This document shows, piece by piece, positions 43,382-51,718 of a stretch of 64,000 nucleotides of DNA. Within the stretch, counting starts at the first letter, position 1. The number at the start of each line of letters is the position of its first letter. The translations under genes were made by a program, and so were the position numbers. The stretch comes from Micrococcaceae bacterium Sec5.7 (lineage in GTDB: Bacteria > Actinomycetota > Actinomycetes > Actinomycetales > Micrococcaceae). The stretch covers positions 1,736,001 to 1,800,000 of the forward strand of contig CP144169.1 of the NCBI GenBank assembly GCA_039636785.1, written 5' to 3'. Under the pieces are notes generated by a model. The model was not told the DNA's origin. It saw only the letters and a list, made by a program, of their open reading frames with translations, and ran no database searches.

Positions 43382-44317
43382 ATGAAGGCGCCCCATCTAA
43401 CCAGGGTCTTGCTGATCGGGGCCACTGGTTTCATTGGCAGCCGAATTTTCCAGGCGCTCCAGCTAAGGGACGATGTCCTTGTATCGATTCTAGCAAGACG
43501 GCCGACCGGCTTGCTTTTGGAGGCCTCATCGACTGCTCTGTTCGGTGATGTTACGGACCCGGCATCGGTCCGCCGTGCGGTCAGACATGCGGACGCCGTC
43601 ATCAACGCAGCCTCGTACGTCGGACCAGACGGGGACATAGCCGACCGTGTGAACCACCTGGGCACCCTGTCCATCATCCGGGCCTGTGAAATTGCGAGAG
43701 CAGGAAGACTCGTGCAGATCAGCACCACAGCGGTCTACGGATCCGGACCCCACAATTCACTGCGTCCCGGGGACGCAGAGTACCGCCCTGAATCTCCGGC
43801 CAGCCGCAGCCGGGCGGCAGCGGACAGGGCAGTGATCGCTGCGGGTGGGATCGTCATTAGGCCGAACCTCGTCCACGGCGCCGGAGACCGCTGGTTCATC
43901 CCGGGAGCAGCGCGAATGTTCAAAACCCTTGGCACCACCATAGACAGCGGCCGCGCGCAGCTCTCCACGATCGACGTTACGGACCTCGGTCTACTAGCGG
44001 CCGCCGCGGCGGTCGAGCCGACTGCGGCGCCTGGGGCCTACCATGCCGCATGCCAGACACCGCTGGAGCTTGGCCAGCTCCTCGGAGCCATCAGCGAGCA
44101 GATCATCCCCCTGAATATCAAGGGAACATCGACAATTGAAGACGCTGTACGGGCCCTGGAACCAGCTGGATTCAGCCCTCACACTATAAACATGCTGGGC
44201 ATGAACCATCACTACGAGTCACAGCAGCTATGGGACCTTGCGCGTATCCCGTCGACCGGTTTTCAAATCGCGCCCCAGGCCCAAACATGGTACCGAGGCC
44301 GGCTCGTGACCGCATGA
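43382..44317 (+). CDS. NAD(P)-dependent epimerase/dehydratase family protein
   Basis: A 311-residue Rossmann-fold protein with VLLIGATGFIGSRIFQALQ and an STTAVYGSG motif holding the serine and tyrosine of an extended SDR. The lysine of YxxxK is not obvious. It diverges from the TetR gene and is probably the reductase or tailoring enzyme of the butyrolactone pathway. An ATG at 43,382 is favoured over a GTG at 43,349. Its last 24 codons lie in a tandem duplication, and the second copy follows directly as a non-coding repeat. Confidence 0.78.
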   Translation: MKAPHLTRVLLIGATGFIGSRIFQALQLRDDVLVSILARRPTGLLLEASSTALFGDVTDPASVRRAVRHADAVINAASYVGPDGDIADRVNHLGTLSIIRACEIARAGRLVQISTTAVYGSGPHNSLRPGDAEYRPESPASRSRAAADRAVIAAGGIVIRPNLVHGAGDRWFIPGAARMFKTLGTTIDSGRAQLSTIDVTDLGLLAAAAAVEPTAAPGAYHAACQTPLELGQLLGAISEQIIPLNIKGTSTIEDAVRALEPAGFSPHTINMLGMNHHYESQQLWDLARIPSTGFQIAPQAQTWYRGRLVTA

Positions 44318-44485
44318 GCCCCCGGGATATAGCCGTCAGGGGTGTCCATCTGTTCTTTTTCGAGCGGCCGGGCGGTCTTTCTTGGCTGAGATGTTGAGCC
44401 TGTTGATGACCGAGAACTCACGGAGACTCTTCATTCGACCTGGCCGGACCCGCGTCCGCTTCGACGAACAGCGGCGCGTAGGTGC

Positions 44486-44702
44486 GGGCTTGGGGACCAA
44501 CTCGTGGAAGAGTAGCGCCCAAGCCATTGTCGGTTGGCGTACGGCTGTAAAGCATGCCATGTCCGGGCGCAACGCCTACGGACGTTTAGGTGACTGCTCA
44601 GGCTGAACAAGGCGAACCTCCCATCGCGGCAAGGGAAGCCCCTCCAACTTGGTCATTTTTGATGCTTAGCGCTACTTTTCCGCGCAATGGTCCTCGACCC
44701 CC
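44486..44702. mobile_element. Miniature Tn3-type inverted-repeat element (TIME-like), copy 1
   Basis: 38-bp ends: GGGCTTGGGGACCAACTCGT... reading in from 44,486, and GGGGGTCGAGGACCATTGCG... reading in from 44,702. Both share GTAGCGC near the inner end, and they finish CCAAG and TAAG. The GGGG...TAAG form is that of Tn3-family ends. The 217 bp between tips have no gene. An identical copy is at 44,944-45,160. Confidence 0.6.
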
Positions 44703-44943
44703 TATCCCGTCGACCGGTTTTCAAATCGCGCCCCAGGCCCAAACATGGTACCGAGGCCGGCTCGTGACCGCATGAGCCCCCGGGATATAGCCGTCAGGGG
44801 TGTCCATCTGTTCTTTTTCGAGCGGCCGGGCGGTCTTTCTTGGCTGAGATGTTGAGCCTGTTGATGACCGAGAACTCACGGAGACTCTTCATTCGACCTG
44901 GCCGGACCCGCGTCCGCTTCGACGAACAGCGGCGCGTAGGTGC

Positions 44944-45160
44944 GGGCTTGGGGACCAACTCGTGGAAGAGTAGCGCCCAAGCCATTGTCGGTTGGCGTAC
45001 GGCTGTAAAGCATGCCATGTCCGGGCGCAACGCCTACGGACGTTTAGGTGACTGCTCAGGCTGAACAAGGCGAACCTCCCATCGCGGCAAGGGAAGCCCC
45101 TCCAACTTGGTCATTTTTGATGCTTAGCGCTACTTTTCCGCGCAATGGTCCTCGACCCCC
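44944..45160. mobile_element. Miniature Tn3-type inverted-repeat element (TIME-like), copy 2
   Basis: Identical to the copy at 44,486-44,702 through the 458-bp duplication. Its right tip at 45,160 marks the point where the tnpA gene to the right is cut off. Confidence 0.6.
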
Positions 45161-46389
45161 AGGTCTTCGGCTGAAGGTGCCGCCCGCAGCACGAGCGCGT
45201 CGAGAAATTGGGGGCTGTAGCGGCGCAGCATGGTGAAGTTCTCCCTGATGCCAGGCAGGAAGTCGAAGTCTTTGGGGCGGGCAAGAGCTTGAGCTTCGTT
45301 CACGCTCGCGATGAACGCTTCCCACCCGATCATGTTGTCAATTGCATCGAACGGGTCCTCGCCGGTCTCTCGTGCCGTGACGAGCAGTTCCCCAAGTCGC
45401 CCGTAAAGGCGGGCTTTGTCGTTGATGTCTTTTCCGGCGTCATGGAACTGATTCCGATGACGGTTCTTCGCCGCGTTGAACACCTTCCCCAGGATGCGGT
45501 CGTGGAGGTCTACGACCTCATCAGTCACGGTCGCCTGCGACTCAACCGCCAACGCCGCCAAGGTCGCATAACGGCGCTGGGGCTCGAACTTCGCCAGATC
45601 CCCGGCCGTCATCTGCGCGCCTTCACGGGCCAGCTTCAGCAACCTGTTCTGATGCACCGCGAACCCGACCTCCACGGGCAGCTCGAGATCCCGCCAGCGC
45701 TGCAGCCGTTCGATGTGCTCGCGCATCGCTTTCGAGTCCGGCTTCTTCGGCGATTGCCGCAACCAGCCCAATCTCGTTCCACCGTCCTGGCCGGCGGCCG
45801 ATAACAGGCCATCGAGCCCGCGCCGGTGCTGCGCCGTCAGCGAATCCGTCAATGCCGCATACACGCGGCGGTCTCCGCGGGTGATCGCTTCCGCAGTAAC
45901 TCTGTCGAGCACATTCACCGAGGGCAGGAGCACACCCCGAGCGCGCAGATGCCCGACCGCTGCGGTCGCTACCACGACGGGTTTGGTGGTCTGCGCTGCG
46001 ATCTCTTCCAGGCTGTCGACAAGGGTGCCGCTGATCTCGTCCGTGAAGGTACGCAACCCCAATGCTGCCTGCAGCTCCAGCGCATGCTCCCGCCGGGTTG
46101 CGTCCCGTGCCCCGTACTGCTCCCACTTGGTAGCCGCCACTTTCACCTGCGACGCCACGACATCGACAACGGCCCCTTCGGGTACGTCCATGCCCAACGC
46201 CACTCCGGGGTGCCGCATGTAAGCGAGCTGGACCGCGAATCCCAATCTGTTCGCAGCGCCACGCCGCATCCCGATCAAGGCGAGCTCCTCCGACGTGAAC
46301 GTATAGGCGCGGACGAGGTCCGCCTCCGCGACCGGAATGGCTAGCAGGTTCTCCCACTCGACAGGTGACAACACGGACCGACGCGGCAT
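45161..46389 (-). pseudogene. tnpA: Tn3-family transposase TnpA, N-terminal part only
   Basis: About 410 residues of a ~1,000-residue TnpA are left: MPRRSVLSPVEWENLLAIPV (DUF4158 start) through NFTMLRRYSPQFLDALVLRA. At 45,160 the frame runs into an inverted-repeat tip and stops eleven codons later at 45,130. The DDE catalytic domain is missing, so this copy cannot transpose. It once formed a divergent pair with the resolvase at 49,303, now separated by the Tn402-like insertion. Confidence 0.9.
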
Positions 46390-46447
46390 ATACGCTCTTC
46401 TCGAAAACGGAGGAAACCAAGAACCAGACGAGCCACCAAACAGCGGC

Positions 46448-46616
46448 TGTCATTTTCAGAAGTCGACTGCACACGCTCCCGCGGAATTCCGGGGTTGTGC
46501 AGACGAGTGTTGACAACGGAAATGTCAGAAGTGCCGTGCACGGAACCGCATTCCGCTCAATAGTCCTCTGCACCAACAGTCACTTTTCAGAAGTCGCCTG
46601 CACCAACCCGCAGGAA
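46448..46616 (+). repeat. IRt-like end with internal TniA-type repeats / res region
   Basis: Within 169 bases the TCAGAAGT...CTGCAC motif occurs near 46,456, 46,527 and 46,585, plus a CCTCTGCACCAAC at about 46,563. This matches the terminal 19-bp repeat array of Tn402-type ends. It lies just beyond the end of the resolvase gene. Confidence 0.75.
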
Positions 46617-47198
46617 CTACTGCTTTGAAGCCTCAGAAGTGCCTGCGGCCGGAACCCACCGGTAGAGCGTCGGCACGGAGACGCCGAGGCTGCTGGCAAC
46701 TTCCCGCGGTGGTGTTCCCTGGTTGAGTAGTTTGCGGGCGGAGCGGATCTTGGCTTCCGTCATGATGCGTTTGCGGCCGCCGACCCGCCCTTGTTCGCGC
46801 GCGGCCCGCAGTCCGGCCTGGGTGCGTTCGACCATGAGCTCCCGTTCCATCTGAGCCAGGGATGCCATCACGTTGAAGAAGAAGCGCCCGGAGACCGTGG
46901 TGGTATCGATCGCATCGGTGAGACTGACGAAGCCTACGCCGCGGTTGTTCAGGCCGCCGGCGAAGTCCAGAAGGTCTTTCACGCTCCGGCCCAGGCGGTC
47001 CAGCTTCCACACCACCAGAGTGTCACCGTCGCGCAGGGTGTCCAGCGCCTTGTCGAGTCCAGGGCGTCGGGCCTTGGTCCCGCTGATCGTGTCTTCGTAG
47101 ATCTTGTCGCATCCGGCATTCTTCAGAGCGTCGATCTGCAGGTCCAGGTTCTGGTCCCGAGTGGAGACCCGAGCATAGCCGATGCGGTGCGCGGTCAT
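46617..47198 (-). CDS. Serine resolvase (TniR-like)
   Basis: A 193-residue small serine recombinase: MTAHRIGYARVSTRDQNLDL with the catalytic serine in RVSTRDQN, GTKARRPGLDKALDTLRDGD, WKLDRLGRSV, FFFNVMASLAQMERELMVER and a C-terminal helix-turn-helix (PPREVASSLGVSVPTLYRWV). It would resolve cointegrates of the Tn402-like element. ATG at 47,198 is favoured over 47,216. It is related to, but distinct from, the resolvase at 49,303. Confidence 0.92.
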   Translation of the reverse strand: MTAHRIGYARVSTRDQNLDLQIDALKNAGCDKIYEDTISGTKARRPGLDKALDTLRDGDTLVVWKLDRLGRSVKDLLDFAGGLNNRGVGFVSLTDAIDTTTVSGRFFFNVMASLAQMERELMVERTQAGLRAAREQGRVGGRKRIMTEAKIRSARKLLNQGTPPREVASSLGVSVPTLYRWVPAAGTSEASKQ

Positions 47199-47503
47199 GG
47201 GGCGTTCTCTTCTCAAAACTCAATTGGGGCCATTGGTTCGACTGTACCGTTTCGAGAACTATTTATGAGAATCAGGGGGCTGGTCACCAATTCTTCTTTG
47301 TTGAGCCGATTTTCTGCGGCAGCACACCCCCATCGCATTGAAGAGCGACCGGTCCCGGCGTTCTCGAATCAATGCATTCTTGAAATCCTTCGTTTCTGAG
47401 AAAGGGGCAACCACGACCTTGAGCGGCATTGCCCCGTTTGGGAACGCCGTGATCGATCACAGTGGACCTGTTGGGGGCTCGGGGCGGGAGGCATACTGTG
47501 AGG

Positions 47504-47665
47504 ATGAAATTCACAACGACCATCCCGGGCAGCGGCGACAAGGCAGGCATCAAGGTCCCCGAGGACATCGTCAACGCGCTCGGTGCCGGGAGGCGGCCGC
47601 CGGTGGTCGTGACCATCAACGGCAAAAGCGCCCCCCATCCACCGCACTCGAGGAGAGCATCATGA
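47504..47665 (+). pseudogene. Truncated DUF1905-type protein
   Basis: 53 codons: MKFTTTIPGSGDKAGIKVPE, then DIVNALGAGRRPPVVVTING. This is the start of a DUF1905 (YdeI-like) domain that usually runs to about 95 residues. After KSAP the sequence breaks away, and the stop overlaps the start of the next gene (ATGA). A deletion has removed the C-terminal half. Confidence 0.6.
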
Positions 47666-48240
47666 CCGCTACCTACACCTTCGATGTCTTTACCAGCCTC
47701 GACGGCTTCGGCGCCGCGAGCGGCAACTGGACCGGGTACTGGGGCAAGCAAGGCCCCGAGTTGCTCGACCACCGCCTTGCCTTGTACGACCAGGAGCAGC
47801 GGATGGTCATCGGGGCCAACACGTATCGGGCGTTCGCGAAGATGCTGGCCTCGAGCACCGAGGAGTCCGACGTGCGTGACCCATGGGTCACCCGGATGAG
47901 GAGCCTGCCGGCAACGGTGGTCTCGACCACCCTGAAAGGGCCCCTCGACTGGCCGGACGCGACCGTCGTGAGCGGCGACGCCGTCGACGTCGTCGCCCGG
48001 CTCAAGGAGGAGTCCGAGGTGCCGTTGCGCTCGCACGGCAGCCTGTCGATGAACCGGGCGCTGATGGCCGCCGGTCTGGTCGACCGCGTCCAGGTGACGC
48101 TCTTCCCTGTGATTACCGGTCAGACCGGACTGGAGCCGATCTTCCAGGGTGCGGCCGACTTCGACCTCGAGCTGATCGAGAGCCGGACGCTCGACGGCCA
48201 CACCCAAGAGCTCATCTACCGGCCCACCCTGCATGTCTGA
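47662..48240 (+). CDS. Dihydrofolate reductase family protein (RibD C-terminal domain), copy A
   Basis: A 192-residue DHFR-fold protein: TYTFDVFTSLDGFGAASGNW at the N-terminus, the MVIGANTYRAFAKML region, VVSTTLKGPLDWPDATVVSG and FPVITGQTGLEPIFQG. These RibD-C proteins bind NADPH but usually are not true folate reductases. Trimethoprim resistance should not be assumed. It is cargo of the Tn402-like element, with ATGA overlap to the DUF1905 fragment. Confidence 0.82.
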   Translation: MTATYTFDVFTSLDGFGAASGNWTGYWGKQGPELLDHRLALYDQEQRMVIGANTYRAFAKMLASSTEESDVRDPWVTRMRSLPATVVSTTLKGPLDWPDATVVSGDAVDVVARLKEESEVPLRSHGSLSMNRALMAAGLVDRVQVTLFPVITGQTGLEPIFQGAADFDLELIESRTLDGHTQELIYRPTLHV

Positions 48241-48410
48241 GTCCGCCCATGGACCCCACCAGTCAGCAGCCGAACCCGACCCGGAAGCTCCCGCAGACCG
48301 ATCTCGTAGCCGGCCCGGTGGATCGATTGGAGACCATGGTGCCCTACGGGCTGCCGCGGCGGTCCGGTCTTACCGAGTGACGACTAATCCAACGAGAGGG
48401 GACCACAATC

Positions 48411-49016
48411 ATGAAACTGACGACCAACACGCAAGTCTCTGTCGACGGCGTGATGCAGGGAAACGGCGGGCGGCACCCAGATCTCGACCCGGGATTCGAG
48501 CGCGGCGGATGGGCAAGGCCGCTGTTCGACGACGAGGCCATGGCATTCGTCAACGAGTTCTACCAGCGCGCCGACGCGTTCCTGTTCGGCCGGCGGACCT
48601 ATGAGCTCTTCGCCGGATACTGGGGCGTGAGGGAAGACCTGGAGAACCCCATCGTCGGGGCCTTGAACACAAAGCCCAAGTACGTCGCATCTAACACGCT
48701 CACCGACCCGAAATGGGCGGACACGACCGTCCTCTCCGGAGACGTCGCGGCCGCCATTCGCGAGCTGAAAGCCAAGCCGGGAGGCGAACTGCAGGTGCAC
48801 GGCAGCGGCGAGCTGGTCCGCTGGCTCCTCGAGAACCAGCTCGTCGACGAGATCACCCTGCTCGTCTGTCCCGTGGTCGTCGGCCAGGGCAAGCGCCTAT
48901 TCCCCGACACCGGCCCGGACACAGCGCTTGACCTGATCGAATCGCGATCCTTCCCGAAGGGCATAACGCTCCAGGTCTACCGGCCGGCCGGGCGCCCGCA
49001 GTATGCAACCGACTGA
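48411..49016 (+). CDS. Dihydrofolate reductase family protein (RibD C-terminal domain), copy B
   Basis: A 201-residue DHFR-fold protein: MKLTTNTQVSVDGVMQGNGG, FLFGRRTYELFAGYWG, KYVASNTLTDPKWADTTVLS, LQVHGSGELVRWLLENQLVD and VVVGQGKRLFPDTG. A GAGAGGGG ribosome site lies upstream. It is a distant paralogue of copy A, not a recent duplicate. The 170 bases between the two genes hold no other frame I would call. Confidence 0.85.
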   Translation: MKLTTNTQVSVDGVMQGNGGRHPDLDPGFERGGWARPLFDDEAMAFVNEFYQRADAFLFGRRTYELFAGYWGVREDLENPIVGALNTKPKYVASNTLTDPKWADTTVLSGDVAAAIRELKAKPGGELQVHGSGELVRWLLENQLVDEITLLVCPVVVGQGKRLFPDTGPDTALDLIESRSFPKGITLQVYRPAGRPQYATD

Positions 49017-49154
49017 AGCACGCCGCGGGTGGGCCATGCCACCTCCTATTTCGCGGCGTGGCCAGGACGCCGGGAGAGGGCGTGCCGCAGGCTCCGGCAG
49101 CCGCTAGCCAGGGGCCTCGCTGAGGCTTCATGCGATGGAGTACCGGCCTCCGGC

Positions 49155-49205
49155 TCAGTGCAGGCGACTTCTGACATTCAGTGCAGACGACTTCGGAAAA
49201 TGACA
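49155..49205 (-). repeat. IRi-like end of the Tn402-like element
   Basis: On the minus strand the terminal repeat (from 49,205) is followed by CTGCACTGAATGTCAGAAGT and CGCCTGCACTGAG, the same two-repeat layout as the integron-side IRi of Tn402. The 138 bases between the DHFR-like copy B stop and this end are unassigned. Confidence 0.8.
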
Positions 49206-49302
49206 GCGGCGCCGGAAATCCGGGAAACCAGAACTCTCAAAAACACTTCTCGAAACAGTATTCTTGCATCAACCAGTAATCACGGATTCCGAGAACTTCG
49301 AA

Positions 49303-49869
49303 ATGATGTCCACCATGTTGATCGGCTATGCCCGGGTCTCCACCACCGACCAGAACCTCTCCCTGCAACGCGATGCGCTCACCCACGCTGGCTGCCAGAA
49401 GATCTACACCGACACCATCAGCGGGGCCAAGGCCTCACGGCCAGGCCTAGATAAGGCGTTAGAGCACCTCCGCGATGGCGACACGCTCGTTGTCTGGAAA
49501 CTGGACCGCCTCGGCCGCAGTGTGAAGAACCTCATCGCCTTCACCGACCAGCTCGAACACGCGGGCGTCGGGTTCCGGTCCCTGACCGACCAAATTGACA
49601 CCACCACCCCCACCGGCCGGTTCTTCTTCCACGTCATGGCATCCCTGGCGCAGATGGAACGCGAGCTCACCATCGAACGTACCCGGGCCGGACTCGCAGC
49701 CGCGCGTGCAGCCGGCCGCCAGTCAGGACGCAAAAGGATCATGACCAACAGCAAAATCACTTCCGCGCGGCGTCTCCTCGCCCAAGGAACGCCCGCTGTC
49801 GACGTCGCCCGCGACCTCGGCGTCTCCGTACCCACCCTCTACCGCTGGCTCCCCGCCTCGGAGCGGTAA
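49303..49869 (+). CDS. tnpR: Serine resolvase TnpR of the interrupted Tn3-type transposon
   Basis: A 188-residue resolvase: MLIGYARVSTTDQNLSLQRD with the catalytic serine in RVSTTDQN, GAKASRPGLDKALEHLRDGD, WKLDRLGRSVKNLI, FFFHVMASLAQMERELTIER and the C-terminal helix-turn-helix PAVDVARDLGVSVPTLYRWL. It is divergent from the truncated tnpA, as in several Tn3 subgroups, with the Tn402-like insertion between them. Starts at 49,303, 49,306 or 49,315 are all possible. Confidence 0.92.
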   Translation: MMSTMLIGYARVSTTDQNLSLQRDALTHAGCQKIYTDTISGAKASRPGLDKALEHLRDGDTLVVWKLDRLGRSVKNLIAFTDQLEHAGVGFRSLTDQIDTTTPTGRFFFHVMASLAQMERELTIERTRAGLAAARAAGRQSGRKRIMTNSKITSARRLLAQGTPAVDVARDLGVSVPTLYRWLPASER

Positions 49870-50013
49870 CCAAGGGGAAACGGGGCATTAACGCGTACTA
49901 ATGCCCACTGTGGAGTCGTTGGAATTCTTCGCCTCGTCGGGTTCTTGCTTGAGGATGCCATCGGCGACGGACGACTTATACATGGCCCGGTCCCAGAGGT
50001 GGCCCCAGAAGAC

Positions 50014-50580
50014 TCAAGGCTCGTGTTCCTGCCGCCTATTCCGAAAATGAATTGCCCGGCCTGAGAAGTGGTCCCAGAACGTCGCAAGATCGAGACGGAT
50101 GTTTCGCCCTTCTGCGGGGTGATGGCTTGAGGGCCGGTGGATCAGTACGTGGCAGGAATCCGTCATGGCTGCTAGCACCGAAAGATGACCTGACGTGCCG
50201 GGAGACTCGAAGGACGGACCGACGGAAACGATGAGTGCCCCCGGCCCGCGGGCGGTTTCGATGAACTCTTCTTTGGTTGAGAACTGTAGCCGGTCGGCTT
50301 CGAGTCCGTTCTTTTGGCCATGGCGGGCCAGTCCGGCGTGGTGCCAGCCGGTTTGTTCAGTGTAGGCGCCGTTACCGAGAAGTTCCTCGGTGATCGTTGC
50401 TGGGAGGACCTTCAGGTCGGGGAGGAGATGTGCGTAGACCATGCGCAGGCATGCGACCCCGCAGGATCTGGTGTCCCAGAACCGTGCCGCATTCTGGCTG
50501 GGGTAGCCCAGGGCTTCCCAGTCGTGGCTGACCATGGAGCTGTAGAAGGGAACTCTTACCGGCGTCACAGCCGCTGGCAT
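50014..50580 (-). CDS. C39/papain-like cysteine-peptidase-fold protein
   Basis: A 188-residue protein with a cysteine-protease-like core: Cys40 in WDTRSCGVACLRMVYAHL (the SCGVACL motif of C39 and related peptidases) and His132 in TSGHLSVLAAMTD. A third catalytic residue may lie in VLIHRPSSHH. There is no signal peptide and no attached ABC transporter, unlike RiPP C39 exporters. It begins two bases after the desulfurase stop, as the last gene of the four-gene operon. It could be a peptidase, amidase or acyl-transfer enzyme. Confidence 0.65.
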   Translation of the reverse strand: MPAAVTPVRVPFYSSMVSHDWEALGYPSQNAARFWDTRSCGVACLRMVYAHLLPDLKVLPATITEELLGNGAYTEQTGWHHAGLARHGQKNGLEADRLQFSTKEEFIETARGPGALIVSVGPSFESPGTSGHLSVLAAMTDSCHVLIHRPSSHHPAEGRNIRLDLATFWDHFSGRAIHFRNRRQEHEP

Positions 50581-50581
50581 T

Positions 50582-51718
50582 TCACGAGGCTTTCATGCGG
50601 GAAACCGCCGCAGAAATGGCCATCGCAGCATCACGGGCTTCTTCGGGGGTTGTTGTTCTTCCGAATCCTATTCGGAGGCTGGACCGGGCCTCGTCTGCGG
50701 ACAGCCCGATGGCCATGAGCACGTGGGAGGGTTGCTGGTCGTTACTGTTGCACGCAGATCCGGCCGAGATCGCTACCTGCGGAACCGCGGACATGAGTTC
50801 TCCGGCGTCCACGCCGGGGATCCTGATATTCAGGCAGTTGGGCAAACAACGCTCCTCAGGGGAATTGGTCATGATGTCCGGGTGGTGGGAAAGCAGAAGG
50901 TCCAGGAACATGTTCTTGAGCTGATTGACCCGTGACCGTTCGCCCGTCAATCCGGCCCGGGATAGCTCCAGGGCTTTGGCGAAGCCGACTATCGCCGGAA
51001 GGTTCTGGGTTCCGGGGCGTTTGCCGCCCTCTTGTCCTCCGCCGTGAAGCAGGGAGGGGACACCGTTGTTGGAGGTCTGGAACTTGTCGCTGATGTAGAG
51101 GGCGCCGATTCCTTTGGGCCCGTACAGTTTGTGGCTGGAGAAACTGATCAGATCGGCGGGGAACTGGGTGAGGTCCTCAACCAGGTAGCCGATGGCCTGG
51201 GTGGCGTCGGAATGAAGGGGGACCCCGGCCTCTCCCGTGACCGAAGCGATGTCGGTGATGGGCTGGACTGAGCCGATTTCGTTGTTGGCCGCCATGACCG
51301 AGACAAGCCGTGTCGTCGGTTTGATGGCCCTTTTCACCTCACCGGGGTTTACGAATCCGTTGTTGTCTACTGGCAGCACGGTGAGGTCTCCGCCGCCCCG
51401 TTGGAAGGCCCGGCAGGCATCCAGCATGGATTTGTGTTCTATCGCCGTGGTGATGATGTGGTGTTCCGGGCTGGCCGTGACCATGGATATGGCCCAGTTG
51501 TTGGCCTCCGTGGCGCCTGAGGTGAAGAACAGCTCGCGGGGACGGCAGCCAAGGAGCCGGACCATCTTTCGTCGCGCACCTTCGATGGCTTCCTGGCTCC
51601 TCATCCCGGCCATGTGCGGGCTGGACGGGTTGGCCCAGAACCGGCGTCCGGCGCTGTCGACGAGATCGGCAACCTCATCGTCTAGCGGGGTCGTTGCCTG
51701 ATAGTCCAGATAGATCAT
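50582..51718 (-). CDS. Cysteine desulfurase (NifS/IscS family)
   Basis: A 378-residue PLP enzyme: MIYLDYQATTPLDDEV at the N-terminus, the cofactor lysine Lys197 in SFSSHKLYGPKG, HGGGQEGGKRPGTQNLPAIV, and the persulfide cysteine Cys323 in SAGSACNSNDQQPSH. It removes sulfur from cysteine and holds it as a persulfide. No IscU, SufU, ThiI or Dnd genes are near, so it is dedicated to this operon rather than housekeeping. The ATG overlaps the stop of the unknown gene upstream by 4 bases. Confidence 0.93.
   Translation of the reverse strand: MIYLDYQATTPLDDEVADLVDSAGRRFWANPSSPHMAGMRSQEAIEGARRKMVRLLGCRPRELFFTSGATEANNWAISMVTASPEHHIITTAIEHKSMLDACRAFQRGGGDLTVLPVDNNGFVNPGEVKRAIKPTTRLVSVMAANNEIGSVQPITDIASVTGEAGVPLHSDATQAIGYLVEDLTQFPADLISFSSHKLYGPKGIGALYISDKFQTSNNGVPSLLHGGGQEGGKRPGTQNLPAIVGFAKALELSRAGLTGERSRVNQLKNMFLDLLLSHHPDIMTNSPEERCLPNCLNIRIPGVDAGELMSAVPQVAISAGSACNSNDQQPSHVLMAIGLSADEARSSLRIGFGRTTTPEEARDAAMAISAAVSRMKAS

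Larger units (their letters stand above)
44245..45160 (+). repeat. Perfect 458-bp tandem duplication
   Basis: 44,245-44,702 and 44,703-45,160 appear identical base for base. Each unit holds the end of the epimerase gene (from IPSTGFQIAPQAQTW), a non-coding stretch, and a 217-bp segment bounded by Tn3-type inverted repeats. The right boundary of each unit is the tip of the inverted repeat (GACCCCC). No intact gene lies in 44,318-45,160. Confidence 0.93.
46448..49205. mobile_element. Tn402/Tn5053-like element lacking tni genes, with GCGGC target duplication
   Basis: 25-bp ends: TGTCATTTTCAGAAGTCGAC... at 46,448-46,472 and, inverted, TGTCATTTTCCGAAGTCGTC... at 49,205-49,181 (23 of 25 identical). 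They closely resemble IRt and IRi of Tn402. The right end also has the second CTGCACTGAA-GTCAGAAG repeat at the IRi spacing. GCGGC flanks both tips (46,443-46,447 and 49,206-49,210), a perfect 5-bp duplication. Cargo: a resolvase, a DUF1905 fragment and two DHFR-fold genes. No tniA, tniB, tniQ or integrase is present. Confidence 0.9.

Noticed and set aside
46448..46616. The TCAGAAGT...CTGCAC repeats as only a Tn3 res site
   Set aside because: The perfect GCGGC duplication outside both 25-bp ends, and the inverted partner at 49,181-49,205, show that they are transposon termini.
47284..48234. 316-residue minus-strand frame
   Set aside because: It overlaps the DHFR-fold gene, which has recognisable family motifs on the plus strand.
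47662..49016. DHFR-fold genes as trimethoprim-resistance dfr genes
   Set aside because: They have RibD C-terminal-type sequence, not the DfrA/DfrB pattern, and there is no integron attC context.
50582..51718. Cysteine desulfurase as DndA of a phosphorothioation system
   Set aside because: No dndB-E, ssp or pbe genes occur in the window; the neighbours are an exporter, an unknown protein and a C39-like protein.
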